Origin: Candidatus Poribacteria bacterium
GTDB lineage: Bacteria; Poribacteria; WGA-4E; WGA-3G
Length of the DNA stretch: 52,439 bases
Reading direction: 5' to 3'
Assembly: GCA_022394775.1 (NCBI GenBank)
Contig: JAGFCB010000050.1
Location: forward strand, 1 to 52,439
The notes under the pieces are model-generated. The model was not told the DNA's origin. It was given only the letters and a program-made list of their open reading frames with translations, and ran no database searches. The position numbers and the translations under genes were made by a program. Of the stretch, positions 27,095 to 36,970 are shown one piece after another (position 1 is the stretch's first letter; every line of letters starts with the position of its first letter).

Positions 27095-28225
27095 ATGAAA
27101 GATTTTGCTTTTACAGGTGGACGTCCGGATCCGTATACATTCCCCACAGAGGGGTTGATCGCCGCGAGTGAGAAGGCACTCCGCAAATTAGGCGGTGATT
27201 TGGTCAACTATCCGGGTGAATCCGGTTATAGCGGACTGCGCGAACTGGCATCAATGCGGTTTGAACGGCGCGAAGGGGTCCCGCTGCCGATAGATAACAT
27301 CTCCATCACCTCCGGTTCTATGCAGGCACTGGAATTAGTACTTGGAACACTTATCAACCCTGGCGATACCGTGCTAACAGAGGAATACACTTACAGCGGC
27401 ACCCTGGGCATCATGCGGCATCTCAAGGCGAACATCGAAGGCGTGTCCATGGACTATATTGACGGGATGGATATGGATGCGTTGGAAGTGAAACTCAAGG
27501 AACTGAAAACAAAAAATATCCGTCCAGCGTTGATTTATACAACATCGAACCATCAGAACCCAACAGGCGCGATCCTCTCGCTTGAACGCCGACACCGGAT
27601 GCTGGCGTTAGCAGAGGCGTACGATACCGTGATTGTTGAAGACGATTGCTACGGCGATATCGACTTCACCTCAACACCGACACCGAATTCGCTCTTTAAA
27701 TTAGATACGTTGAATCGGGTAATCTTCATCGCGACTTTCTCTAAGATTTTAGGTGCCGGTGTTCGGCAGGGTTACTTCGTGGCGCGGCAACCGCATTACG
27801 GTCAAATCCATCAGAACCGCTGGGACGGTGGGACGAGCGCGTTAGCGAGTGCGATTGTTGCTGAGTTCTTCACGGAGCATCTTGAAGCGCACCTCGTGAA
27901 GACGAACGCTGCCGTGGGTGCGAAATGTCAGGCAGTGGTAGATACACTTGATGCACACGTCAGTGATCTTTGTACGTGGACGCGACCGCGCGGGGGATTG
28001 TTCCTCTGGATAGATTTGCCGGAAACGACAGATATGCAGAAGTTGCAACAGTTGGCATCCGAAAAAGGGGTCGGTTATAGTAACGGGAGTGCTTTCCACT
28101 ATGCGAACGCCCCAGTGAAGTCGATTCGGTTGGCGTATGCCTACTGCCACGTAGATGATATTCCTGAAGGGATTAAGTATTTGTGTGAGGCAATTCGTGG
28201 GGCGCAGTGCTCCGAAGCAGGTTAA
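27095..28225 (+). CDS. PLP-dependent aminotransferase, class I/II (LysN/MocR-like)
   Basis: The 376-residue protein is a fold-type I aminotransferase. K217 in TFSKILGAGVRQGY should form the internal aldimine; N154 lies in NHQNPTG and D184 in VEDDCYGDIDF, which contact PLP. It resembles the 2-aminoadipate/branched-chain transaminases that share ancestry with MocR regulators, but has no DNA-binding domain. The exact amino acid is uncertain. AAGGAG precedes the ATG. A cohesin-dockerin gene follows ten bases later. Confidence 0.9.
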   Translation: MKDFAFTGGRPDPYTFPTEGLIAASEKALRKLGGDLVNYPGESGYSGLRELASMRFERREGVPLPIDNISITSGSMQALELVLGTLINPGDTVLTEEYTYSGTLGIMRHLKANIEGVSMDYIDGMDMDALEVKLKELKTKNIRPALIYTTSNHQNPTGAILSLERRHRMLALAEAYDTVIVEDDCYGDIDFTSTPTPNSLFKLDTLNRVIFIATFSKILGAGVRQGYFVARQPHYGQIHQNRWDGGTSALASAIVAEFFTEHLEAHLVKTNAAVGAKCQAVVDTLDAHVSDLCTWTRPRGGLFLWIDLPETTDMQKLQQLASEKGVGYSNGSAFHYANAPVKSIRLAYAYCHVDDIPEGIKYLCEAIRGAQCSEAG

Positions 28226-28235
28226 GGAGGCGAAA

Positions 28236-29087
28236 ATGAAAAATCAACTTTTTGCTTTACTCGCAGCTGCCATGGCGTTAGGATTTACGACAACTGTTTA
28301 CAGTGAAACCGTTGTTTCTTTACAACCTACGACTGACATCACCACTGTATCCATTGGTGAGCAAGTAACAATTGACATTAAAATAACGGGCGGCAAAGGT
28401 GTTGTGGGGTATGGACCGCTTGTCGTCTTTGATTCAGGAGCACTCAAGTACATTGGCACAACGCCGGGTGACTATCTTCCGACAGGCGGTACTTGGATGA
28501 GCCCGCGGCTAAACGATGATGGGAGTTATGAACTCATACTCACTGTCGCGGATATAACGACATCGGGTAAATCCGTGCAATTTCCAGGGGCAGAATTTAC
28601 TCCAGAGCCCGCACAACAGATATCAATAGACAGCATGTTGTTCGAAATTCCAGCGCTGCCGCCTGAATCGGGATTACCCAAGGCACCGTATTGGGCGTTC
28701 TCCTTCGTGGCTTCATCGCCGCTTGATGCCGATACAAAACCGGTACCTGTGGATGGTGATGGAACGCTTGCGACACTTACCTTTGAAGTTATTGAAGCGA
28801 AATCCGCCGCTATTACATTGCTGGAAATCAGCCTCTCCGATACTGATGATGCACCGTTGGAAAGCACCCTCCAAAATAGTTTGATAACTATAAATGCTGC
28901 GGACGCAGCGGGAAAATCGGCTGCGGATGCGAACGGCGATGGCAAAGTTAACATTTTAGACCTTGTCTTCGTTGCCAGCAAATTCGGGGAACCTGTCACC
29001 GATCCGGTCAAGGCTGCGGATGTAAACGACGATGGTGAGATTAACATTTTAGACCTTGTCCTGATCGCACAGCATTTCGGAAATTAA
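28236..29087 (+). CDS. Secreted cohesin plus type I dockerin protein
   Basis: The 283-residue protein has a signal peptide (1-24, ending TVYSE), a cohesin-type beta-sandwich at about 25-210 (VSIGEQVTIDIKITGGKGVVGYG, split here; LATLTFEVIEAKSAAITLLEI) and a C-terminal dockerin pair with two calcium loops, DANGDGKVNILDLVFVASKFG and DVNDDGEINILDLVLIAQHFG (each about 20 residues). Cohesin-dockerin pairs build protein assemblies on cell surfaces; here both modules lie on one chain. The ATG at 28236 follows AAGGAGG at 28224-28230; an upstream in-frame start at 28155 lies inside the aminotransferase gene. Confidence 0.85.
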   Translation: MKNQLFALLAAAMALGFTTTVYSETVVSLQPTTDITTVSIGEQVTIDIKITGGKGVVGYGPLVVFDSGALKYIGTTPGDYLPTGGTWMSPRLNDDGSYELILTVADITTSGKSVQFPGAEFTPEPAQQISIDSMLFEIPALPPESGLPKAPYWAFSFVASSPLDADTKPVPVDGDGTLATLTFEVIEAKSAAITLLEISLSDTDDAPLESTLQNSLITINAADAAGKSAADANGDGKVNILDLVFVASKFGEPVTDPVKAADVNDDGEINILDLVLIAQHFGN

Positions 29088-29106
29088 AAGAAAGAGGAGC
29101 GAACCA

Positions 29107-30474
29107 TTGCGCAATATTATCCTTATATCATTGGATACACTCCGTGCATCAAGTATGAGTTGTTATGGACACTATCACCTAACAACACCACACCTTGATG
29201 CGCTGGCAGAAAAATCGACGCTCTTTGAGAGATGTATCAGCCCCCATATCCCGACGCATCCTGCACATACGACGATGTTCACCGGTAAGGACGTTTTGTC
29301 TCACCAAATCATTACACAAGGCGGGACGGTCAACTTAATGGAAGATGTTAAGACCATCCCTGAGTTATTAAGCGAAGCAGGCTACTTCACTGTCGCTGCG
29401 GACAATTTGGGACGCTGGTTCCAGCGCGGTTTCCCCGAAGGACAGTATCGCGGCTACCAGTGGGAAAGCGGATTCCGCAAAGCCCGAAAGGCGGAAGCGG
29501 TTAATGAAACAGCCATCGCACTCTTAGACCTTGCCCAGGCACAAGATAAGCCTTGGTTCGCTTTCCTCCATTATTGGGATCCACATACGCCTTATCATCC
29601 ACCGCTCCCGTTTGAACGGATGTTTTATAGCGGCGACGAATGCGATCCGAACAATCGAAGTATGGATGCTGCCTACGCATGCGAACCCTTCACAGACTAT
29701 TTCCGGCAGTGGATGTGCACACCGGATCCGTCGGACCCTGAAAACATTGCGAAAAAGCGGCTCTGGCGAGATATACGCTATGTGAATTCACAGTACGATG
29801 CCTCAATCGCCTATATGGACGCGTGCCTCGCCCAACTTTTTCGGTATTTACAGGATTCCGAGCAGCTTGAGGAGACATTGCTGATTATTACCGCTGACCA
29901 CGGTGAAGAACTCGACGAACACGAACTCTGGTACGATCACCATGGACTTTACGAGACGAATTGCCATGTCCCGTTGATTGTACACTGCCCCGCGCGCCTT
30001 CAGAAAGGGCAGCGACTTGACGGTCTCGTCCGTCTCACCGATATTGCACCGACGATCCTTGATTACGCCGGATTAGACGCGGCAACGGCGCGCGAGAAGA
30101 TGGAAGGCACAAGTCTGCGTTCACTGATGGAAAACGGTTCGGACGACGGCACGACCGAGGCAGTCTATCTTACCGAATGCGGCTGGATGAAAAAACGCGG
30201 GTGGCAAACGCAGAAGTGGAAATTGATTATTGAAACCGGTGGTACCCCTGCTGTTTATAACACACCGGATTTGGAACTCTACGATCTTGAAGAGGACCCA
30301 GACGAGGTCTACAATCTTGCTGAGGAAGCGGACGATGTCGTTGCGCGTTTAAAAGCCGATATGGACGCTTTTCTAAAACGCAGGCTCGCCGAGACGGGGC
30401 TGCCCGACCCAACAATTGAACAGGATATTACCATGCGCCGCATCGGTGATAAATCGAAGGCGGTACCACTCTAA
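29107..30474 (+). CDS. Sulfatase-fold hydrolase with Thr in place of the formylglycine Cys/Ser
   Basis: The 455-residue protein has the alkaline phosphatase/sulfatase fold: metal-binding SLDTLRASSMSCYGH near the N-terminus, THPAHTTMFTG at the nucleophile, and the C-side metal site ITADHGEELDEH. In true sulfatases the nucleophile motif is C/S-x-P-S-R; here it is T-H-P-A-H, so formylglycine cannot form and Thr would be the nucleophile, as in some phosphodiesterase-like members. No signal peptide is seen, so it seems cytoplasmic. It starts at TTG (29107) with GAGGAG upstream; the next in-frame ATG would remove the metal-binding DTLR. It lies 19 bases after the cohesin gene. Confidence 0.82.
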   Translation: MRNIILISLDTLRASSMSCYGHYHLTTPHLDALAEKSTLFERCISPHIPTHPAHTTMFTGKDVLSHQIITQGGTVNLMEDVKTIPELLSEAGYFTVAADNLGRWFQRGFPEGQYRGYQWESGFRKARKAEAVNETAIALLDLAQAQDKPWFAFLHYWDPHTPYHPPLPFERMFYSGDECDPNNRSMDAAYACEPFTDYFRQWMCTPDPSDPENIAKKRLWRDIRYVNSQYDASIAYMDACLAQLFRYLQDSEQLEETLLIITADHGEELDEHELWYDHHGLYETNCHVPLIVHCPARLQKGQRLDGLVRLTDIAPTILDYAGLDAATAREKMEGTSLRSLMENGSDDGTTEAVYLTECGWMKKRGWQTQKWKLIIETGGTPAVYNTPDLELYDLEEDPDEVYNLAEEADDVVARLKADMDAFLKRRLAETGLPDPTIEQDITMRRIGDKSKAVPL

Positions 30475-30487
30475 AGAGAGAGGCACC

Positions 30488-31501
30488 ATGAAAAATAGAA
30501 ATAGATTACATCTTGCCACCGCTTGGTGCGTGATGCCAATGCTGCTTATAACTTCGATCGTTTTCAACGGTTGTACAGCATTGAAAGAGGCGCAGCAACG
30601 TCGCGAAAAACGGATTCTCGAAGAACGGAACACAAACACGCTGATGCTCAAACCCTCAAAAGCGATAATTGAAATTCGTGAGGACGCACTGTTCGGTGAA
30701 AGCGACCACTATACGATCAAATTTGCCGAAGATTTGCACGAGCACCCAAATTTTGATGAGGCTCCAGAACGAAAGGAATTCACCCGCAGCGCACTCGGCT
30801 ACATGGAGAGCCTTTACGATGCGATGTACAAACTCTTCGGATTCCAACCGAAGCACAAGATTCATGTAACGTTGCACGATGCCTACAGAGACAATAGAAA
30901 CGCTGCATTTACAAGGACCGAATATCGTTCCGGAATGCTGGACGGGCGATATGTGAGATTTATTACCAATATTCACATGGATTTCCCGATGCAGATGTAC
31001 GAAAAACACGGTGTCCGGGTCCATGAATTGACGCACGCTTTCACAAATATCTATTATATTCCGGTATGGTTTTCAGAGGGCCTCGCTGTCTTAATTCAAA
31101 CAGAATATGCCCAGGGCGGTTTGCACCCTAAATTCGATAGCCTCCAGGGCAATTTGAACATCGATCTTAACGGTGTGAATCAGTTGGAAAGCTGGGGCGG
31201 GCACACCGAAAACAGTCCGTTGACGCAGTGGCGTTATAGATACTCGTATACGCTCGTTTCTCAGTTGCGAGAAAAATATGGACACGATTTCTATATCCGG
31301 GTTTTTGAACTGATGGAAGCGGACGGCCTCCATCAAAAACTCGCAGAAAGTATGGAGACGAGTTTCCTGGTCTACTATTTCAGCAAAGCCGCGGGTGAGG
31401 ATCTGGTGCCCTTCTTCAAAAAATTGCATTTCACGGTGCGTAAATTGACAAAAGAAGATATTCTTAAACACATTGAAATGAATAGGAAGCGGAGGCAATG
31501 A
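30488..31501 (+). CDS. Lipoprotein gluzincin-type metallopeptidase (HExxH)
   Basis: The 337-residue protein has a hydrophobic N-terminus with a possible lipobox (FNGC, Cys29). The peptidase-MA-like catalytic site is H179-E180-L-T-H183 (VRVHELTHAF) with a third ligand in WFSEGLA (E197). Residues 30-75 are charged and helical. It is probably anchored facing the periplasm or cell exterior; the substrate is unknown. The ATG at 30488 follows GAGAGAGG; an upstream in-frame start (30416) overlaps the sulfatase gene. It overlaps the next lipoprotein gene by one base and so is probably co-translated. Confidence 0.8.
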   Translation: MKNRNRLHLATAWCVMPMLLITSIVFNGCTALKEAQQRREKRILEERNTNTLMLKPSKAIIEIREDALFGESDHYTIKFAEDLHEHPNFDEAPERKEFTRSALGYMESLYDAMYKLFGFQPKHKIHVTLHDAYRDNRNAAFTRTEYRSGMLDGRYVRFITNIHMDFPMQMYEKHGVRVHELTHAFTNIYYIPVWFSEGLAVLIQTEYAQGGLHPKFDSLQGNLNIDLNGVNQLESWGGHTENSPLTQWRYRYSYTLVSQLREKYGHDFYIRVFELMEADGLHQKLAESMETSFLVYYFSKAAGEDLVPFFKKLHFTVRKLTKEDILKHIEMNRKRRQ

Positions 31502-32112
31502 TGCGTGCGAAATTCAATATACACAGGATTTTCACATCGCTACTATTGGGGTTGATGTGCCTATGCTACGGTTGCGTGATTGGGCAGAAGTGGACCCAAA
31601 ACTACACACTTTTACCCGGTGTAACCGCAAGCGATCCGGCACTCATTGATAACGATCTTGAAACCGTCGGGCAGTCCCAACGCAAAAAGGGGTCTGGTAG
31701 CCCAATCACCGACCTTGAAATCCCATCAGAAGCGATCATCCATTTACCTGAGAAAAAATCGGTCTATCGTATTATCATTCACGCCACGAACTTGGAGGAA
31801 TTCGAGGTACAAGCATTCAATTCACGGGGCGAATGGGATAAAATCTACGACCGGCGAAAGAATAAGGAGCAGGTTATTGACATTCGGCTCAGTAAAGTTG
31901 TCACAACGGCAGGTATTAAGGTAGTAGTGCGTCGGACAACGGAAGATGCCGCGCTACGGCGGAAAAACATTCAACTCGATCGAGAAAATGCGGAGACCGC
32001 TGACGGTCTGCGACGCGGGCGTTATGTTTACCATCTAAAAGGTCCGACGACTGCACTTGCAAAGATCGCAGAGATTGAATTGTATGGGTACGCAACAACC
32101 GCCAGTGATTAG
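31501..32112 (+). CDS. Lipoprotein with discoidin-like (F5/8 type C) domain
   Basis: The 203-residue protein has a signal peptide with lipobox LCYGC. After it, TASDPALIDNDLETVG resembles the start of discoidin/galactose-binding-like domains, and VYRIIIHATNLEEFEVQAF and KIAEIELYGY fit its jelly-roll strands. Ligand unknown. ATGs at 31498 and 31501 are both possible; GGAGG at 31491-31495 suits the second. The gene is coupled to the metallopeptidase, suggesting the two work together at the cell surface. Confidence 0.7.
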   Translation: MRAKFNIHRIFTSLLLGLMCLCYGCVIGQKWTQNYTLLPGVTASDPALIDNDLETVGQSQRKKGSGSPITDLEIPSEAIIHLPEKKSVYRIIIHATNLEEFEVQAFNSRGEWDKIYDRRKNKEQVIDIRLSKVVTTAGIKVVVRRTTEDAALRRKNIQLDRENAETADGLRRGRYVYHLKGPTTALAKIAEIELYGYATTASD

Positions 32113-32129
32113 CCATCGGTGGAATAGTT

Positions 32130-32245
32130 ACCAGGACTCAGTCATATTTTTTCGGCAGTTACAAGAAAGCATCCACCACAAATCGTCTCTTAACTGACAA
32201 CTGAATACTGAAAGATTTTTCGCAGAAAAATCGTCCTGAAAACTC
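32130..32245. repeat. Dispersed repeat with GATTTTTC hairpin, copy 2
   Basis: The copy holds GGACTCAGTC, an inner part GAAAGCATCCACCACAAA, TTAACTGACAACTGAATACT and the hairpin GATTTTTCGCAGAAAAATC (32214-32232), then the TCCTGAA tail. The hairpin ends 15 bases before the start codon of the next gene. Confidence 0.75.
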
Positions 32246-32247
32246 CT

Positions 32248-33381
32248 ATGCAATCCAGTCGTTTTCAACAACACTTAGACCGGTACCTCGGTATCCCGCT
32301 CTGTGCCATGCTCAGCCTATTTTGTAGGCGTGTCCGAGCACCAGAGACCCCGAAAAAAATCCTCTTCATCCAACTCTCTGCATTGGGTGACACCATTTTG
32401 GCTGTTCCGACCATCCGCGCCATACGGCACACCTTCCCAGATGCCGAACTCACGATGTTAGCATCACCGACGAATCTGAACTATTTGACAAACTGCCCCT
32501 ATATTGATAAACATCTCACCTTCCGGATGCCGGTGCGCCAGCTGTTTGCCCCACTCCGTAACGAAGGATTCGATTGGACGATCGACTTGGAGCATTGGCC
32601 CCGATTGAGCGCACTCCTCGCCTATGTTAGCGGTGCCCCCTTACGAGTCGGGTTCCGAACGAAAGGACAGCACCGCCATTTTCTCTTCACAGAGACCGTC
32701 GAACACATTCAAGGACGCCACGAAGTACGGAACTTCTTGGACATCGCGATGCGATTAGCGTGCTCAACACAAGAATTCGCGCTTGAAACCTGGTACAGCG
32801 AGACAGCGCGCACGTCGGTCCGCGAAATTTTGGTCAGAGAACAACTCTCACTTGATGTGCCCTTTGTCATCTTACACCCGGAGGCAGGGAGACGGGGCGA
32901 ACCGCGGAGACGGTGGCCCCAAGAACGTTATGTCGCATTAGCAGATGCCCTTGTTGAACACCACAGGGTGCAGATTGTTCTGACAGGCGCGCCTGATGAA
33001 ACTCAAGTCTCCGAGACAATTGCAGCGCGAATGAGGCATCAAGCAGCTGTGTTAGCAGGGAAAACAGATGTGAATCAACTCGCTGCACTTTTTGCGGATG
33101 CAGCCTTAGTCGTGAGCGGGAATTGCGGTCCGATGCATCTCGCAGCGGCAACCGAGACACCGGTCATCGGATTGCACGGACCGACAAATGCTGCCCAATG
33201 GGGACCTTGGAGTCACAATGGGAATATCGTTCGCGGGGAGATGCCGTGTAGTCCGTGTCTGAATTTGGGGTTTGAATACGGGTGTCAGGCGTTACCTAAC
33301 GGTACATCGCCGTGTATGCACACGATCGACGTCTCCACTGTACTTGAGAAATGTGAGCAGTTTTTGGAAAACGATCGGTAG
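32248..33381 (+). CDS. Glycosyltransferase family 9 (heptosyltransferase-like)
   Basis: The 377-residue protein matches ADP-heptose:LPS heptosyltransferases: KKILFIQLSALGDTILAVP at the N-domain, FVILHPEAGRRGEPRRRWP and the GNCGPMHLAAATETPVIGLHGPT segment (in two parts) in the C-domain. It would add a heptose or similar sugar to a lipopolysaccharide core or other surface glycan at the inner membrane. The first 25 residues are an extension before the family's usual start. No ribosome-binding site is visible before the ATG; a repeat hairpin lies immediately upstream. No other LPS gene is adjacent. Confidence 0.88.
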   Translation: MQSSRFQQHLDRYLGIPLCAMLSLFCRRVRAPETPKKILFIQLSALGDTILAVPTIRAIRHTFPDAELTMLASPTNLNYLTNCPYIDKHLTFRMPVRQLFAPLRNEGFDWTIDLEHWPRLSALLAYVSGAPLRVGFRTKGQHRHFLFTETVEHIQGRHEVRNFLDIAMRLACSTQEFALETWYSETARTSVREILVREQLSLDVPFVILHPEAGRRGEPRRRWPQERYVALADALVEHHRVQIVLTGAPDETQVSETIAARMRHQAAVLAGKTDVNQLAALFADAALVVSGNCGPMHLAAATETPVIGLHGPTNAAQWGPWSHNGNIVRGEMPCSPCLNLGFEYGCQALPNGTSPCMHTIDVSTVLEKCEQFLENDR

Positions 33382-33480
33382 TCAGTAGGTATAAAAACAA
33401 ACGCCGAATCGCAGCAATCTTCTGTAGAAGCGATCTCAAGGTCACGACTGTTCAGTTAAATTGGACAAAAACTTAAAACT
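33375..33480. repeat. Degenerate intergenic repeat remnants
   Basis: This stretch has AGTCAGTAGG and CTGTTCAGTTAAATTGGAC, partial relatives of the dispersed family. It lies between two convergent genes, next to the groEL terminator. I see no coding potential. Confidence 0.35.
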
Positions 33481-33482
33481 AA

Positions 33483-33508
33483 AAAGGCGGGGTTTAACAC
33501 CCCGCCTC
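33483..33508 (-). terminator. Rho-independent terminator of groES-groEL
   Basis: On the minus strand AGGCGGGGTGT pairs with the complementary ACCCCGCCT region and is followed by TTTTTAGTTTT. It lies 60 bases after the groEL stop. It may also derive from the GC-rich palindrome family. Confidence 0.7.
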
Positions 33509-33567
33509 TCACAATTTGAGCCTTCGGCGCGGTTAAAAACCACACCTACTGCTTCAAATGTAGTGAT

Positions 33568-35504
<1,937 letters not shown>

Positions 35505-35613
35505 ATCGTTGAATTCCTCCTTGAGTTTGGCGTAAAAATTGTAAGCGGAGACGCGTGTGTCTCCCACTAATCTCTATTGAGATGGCAAAACACCATCTTC
35601 ATGCACAAATATA

Positions 35614-35629
35614 AGCAATTTTCGTGCCA
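35614..35629 (-). promoter_or_regulatory. Sigma-54 (-24/-12) promoter of groES-groEL
   Basis: The minus strand reads TGGCACGAAAATTGCT, a perfect match to the sigma-54 consensus TGGCACG-N4-TTGCW with correct GG-GC spacing. The predicted start of transcription is near 35603, giving a leader of about 100 bases before groES. I see no CIRCE element and no good sigma-70 promoter in this space. Confidence 0.75.
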
Positions 35630-35671
35630 ATCTCTGGAATCCCCAGATTATCAGGGTTAAAGCACCGAGCG

Positions 35672-35749
35672 TGACATTTTGGCAGGTTTTTAGACGTGAC
35701 AAATTGTCATTTGAAAAATAACAATTGCATAGAGTGTGCCATTTTGGCA
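35672..35749. promoter_or_regulatory. Three upstream palindromic boxes (TGnCA-N3-TGnCA), candidate enhancer sites
   Basis: On the plus strand the boxes are TGACATTTTGGCA (35672-35684), TGACAAATTGTCA (35697-35709) and TGCCATTTTGGCA (35737-35749). Their centres are about 75, 100 and 140 bases upstream of the predicted sigma-54 start, a usual range for enhancer-binding activator sites. The box farthest from groES also contains a second, weaker sigma-54-like sequence on the minus strand (35741-35726). Confidence 0.6.
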
Positions 35750-35759
35750 CTGTCGATAG

Positions 35760-36749
35760 TTATCCTGCAGCAGGACACAATTCCACTCGTCCGGTTTCAC
35801 CTGAGCGATAGGCTGCAGCAAGAATTTCGTTTGCCCGCAAACCATCAACGCCTGTCGTGATCGGAGTTACACCGCTTCCGACACACGCCGCGAAATGCTC
35901 AAACTGGCTCTGATACAGATCCTCGAATTGCGAGGCAATCACTTGCTGTTCACCATCGAAATAGGTTTTAATCTTCCAGCCCTCGTCGTTGTAGACCCAG
36001 ACGGTGCCTTCTGTCCCATAGAGTTCCAGGACAATATCGCACTGTGGAACAGAGAAACTGAGGTCTGTGAAGGCTTGCACGCCGTTATCGAAACGCATGA
36101 AAATACCACCCGTCTCTTCAACAGCAGCACCTTGTGCTGTCGCGTTGTAGAATGCACTGACAGCATTCACTTCACCGATAAGATAGCGAAGCAAATCTAC
36201 ACTATGCGGACCGAGATCCATGAAGCATCCGCCACCACCTTTTTCGGGTTGTGCTCGCCATTCGTCAGGTGCAAGTTGATACTGTTTCAGGAACGGCATA
36301 CGTCCATGCACAAGCTGCCCGAAACGTCCTTCGTCTATCCATGTTCGGATCTGCTGAAAACAAGAATGGAATCGGAAGAGGAAACAGATCTGCAGGTGCA
36401 CGCCATTGGCATCACAAGCGGCGATCATTTCCCTGCATTCCTGTGGTGTGAGTGCCATCGGTTTATCGCAAAGCACATGGAAACCGCGCTCTGCGGCAGC
36501 GATGACCTGTTCGCAGTGTAGGTGAACGGGTGTTGAGACATAAATTGCATCAAGTGCATCGTCTCCGAAGAGTGTATCAACGGTAGTATAGGCTTTAGTT
36601 GCCCCGTGTTCGCGTGCGAGTCGTTCCGCGCGTGCGGCATCGCGTGAGAGGAGTGCGTGAAGTTCCGCGCCATCCGCCTTTTTGATTGCTGGCATCGCTC
36701 GCCGTTGTGCGACGCTCCCCGCGCCCAGCACGCCCCATTTTAAGCTCAT
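35760..36749 (-). CDS. Gfo/Idh/MocA family oxidoreductase
   Basis: The 329-residue protein has an N-terminal Rossmann domain (WGVLGAGSVAQRRAMP), the EKP-like motif in VLCDKPMALT, and a C-terminal alpha/beta dimerisation domain with GGGCFMDLGPHSVDLLRYL. The family oxidises or reduces sugars and sugar derivatives with NAD(P). The substrate cannot be named. It appears monocistronic, with its own promoter. It starts at ATG 36749 with weak ribosome-binding sequence. Confidence 0.92.
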   Translation of the reverse strand: MSLKWGVLGAGSVAQRRAMPAIKKADGAELHALLSRDAARAERLAREHGATKAYTTVDTLFGDDALDAIYVSTPVHLHCEQVIAAAERGFHVLCDKPMALTPQECREMIAACDANGVHLQICFLFRFHSCFQQIRTWIDEGRFGQLVHGRMPFLKQYQLAPDEWRAQPEKGGGGCFMDLGPHSVDLLRYLIGEVNAVSAFYNATAQGAAVEETGGIFMRFDNGVQAFTDLSFSVPQCDIVLELYGTEGTVWVYNDEGWKIKTYFDGEQQVIASQFEDLYQSQFEHFAACVGSGVTPITTGVDGLRANEILAAAYRSGETGRVELCPAAG

Positions 36750-36784
36750 TATTTCTGACCTCGTCTGTGTTTTGTTATGGATTC

Positions 36785-36813
36785 ATTATACAGGATATTT
36801 GGAAATCCCTCAA
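36785..36813 (-). promoter_or_regulatory. Sigma-70 promoter of the Gfo/Idh/MocA gene
   Basis: On the minus strand TTGAGG (36813-36808) and TATAAT (36790-36785) are 17 bases apart. They lie 36 bases before the ATG. Confidence 0.7.
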
Positions 36814-36819
36814 TGTTTT

Positions 36820-36965
36820 TTAGTTATCAGTAGTCAGTACTCAGTTATCAGTTAGAAGTCATGCTGTGGCGGGTACAACAAAAGTAATACACAGAAATAC
36901 CCAAGCAAAACACCGCAAGAGCGTCCCTGAAAACTGAAGGTTTTGAAAAAAACGAACTGAAAACT
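36820..36965. repeat. Dispersed CAGTT/AACTG repeat, long copy
   Basis: TTATCAGTAGTCAGTACTCAG opens the element (about 20 bases), then GTCATGCTGTGGCGG, whose complement is shared with the copy at 50040-50140, and a closing inverted block GAACTGAAAACTGAGTAC. The ends are roughly inverted repeats, giving it the look of a small non-autonomous element. Confidence 0.65.
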
Positions 36966-36970
36966 GAGTA

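Noticed and set aside
28236..30474. A cellulosome gene cluster
   Set aside because: One cohesin-dockerin protein is present, but no scaffoldin and no glycoside hydrolase was recognised.
35505..35760. CIRCE or HAIR heat-shock operator before groES
   Set aside because: Neither TTAGCACTC-N9-GAGTGCTAA nor CTTGAGT-N7-ACTCAAG is present; the boxes found are of another type.
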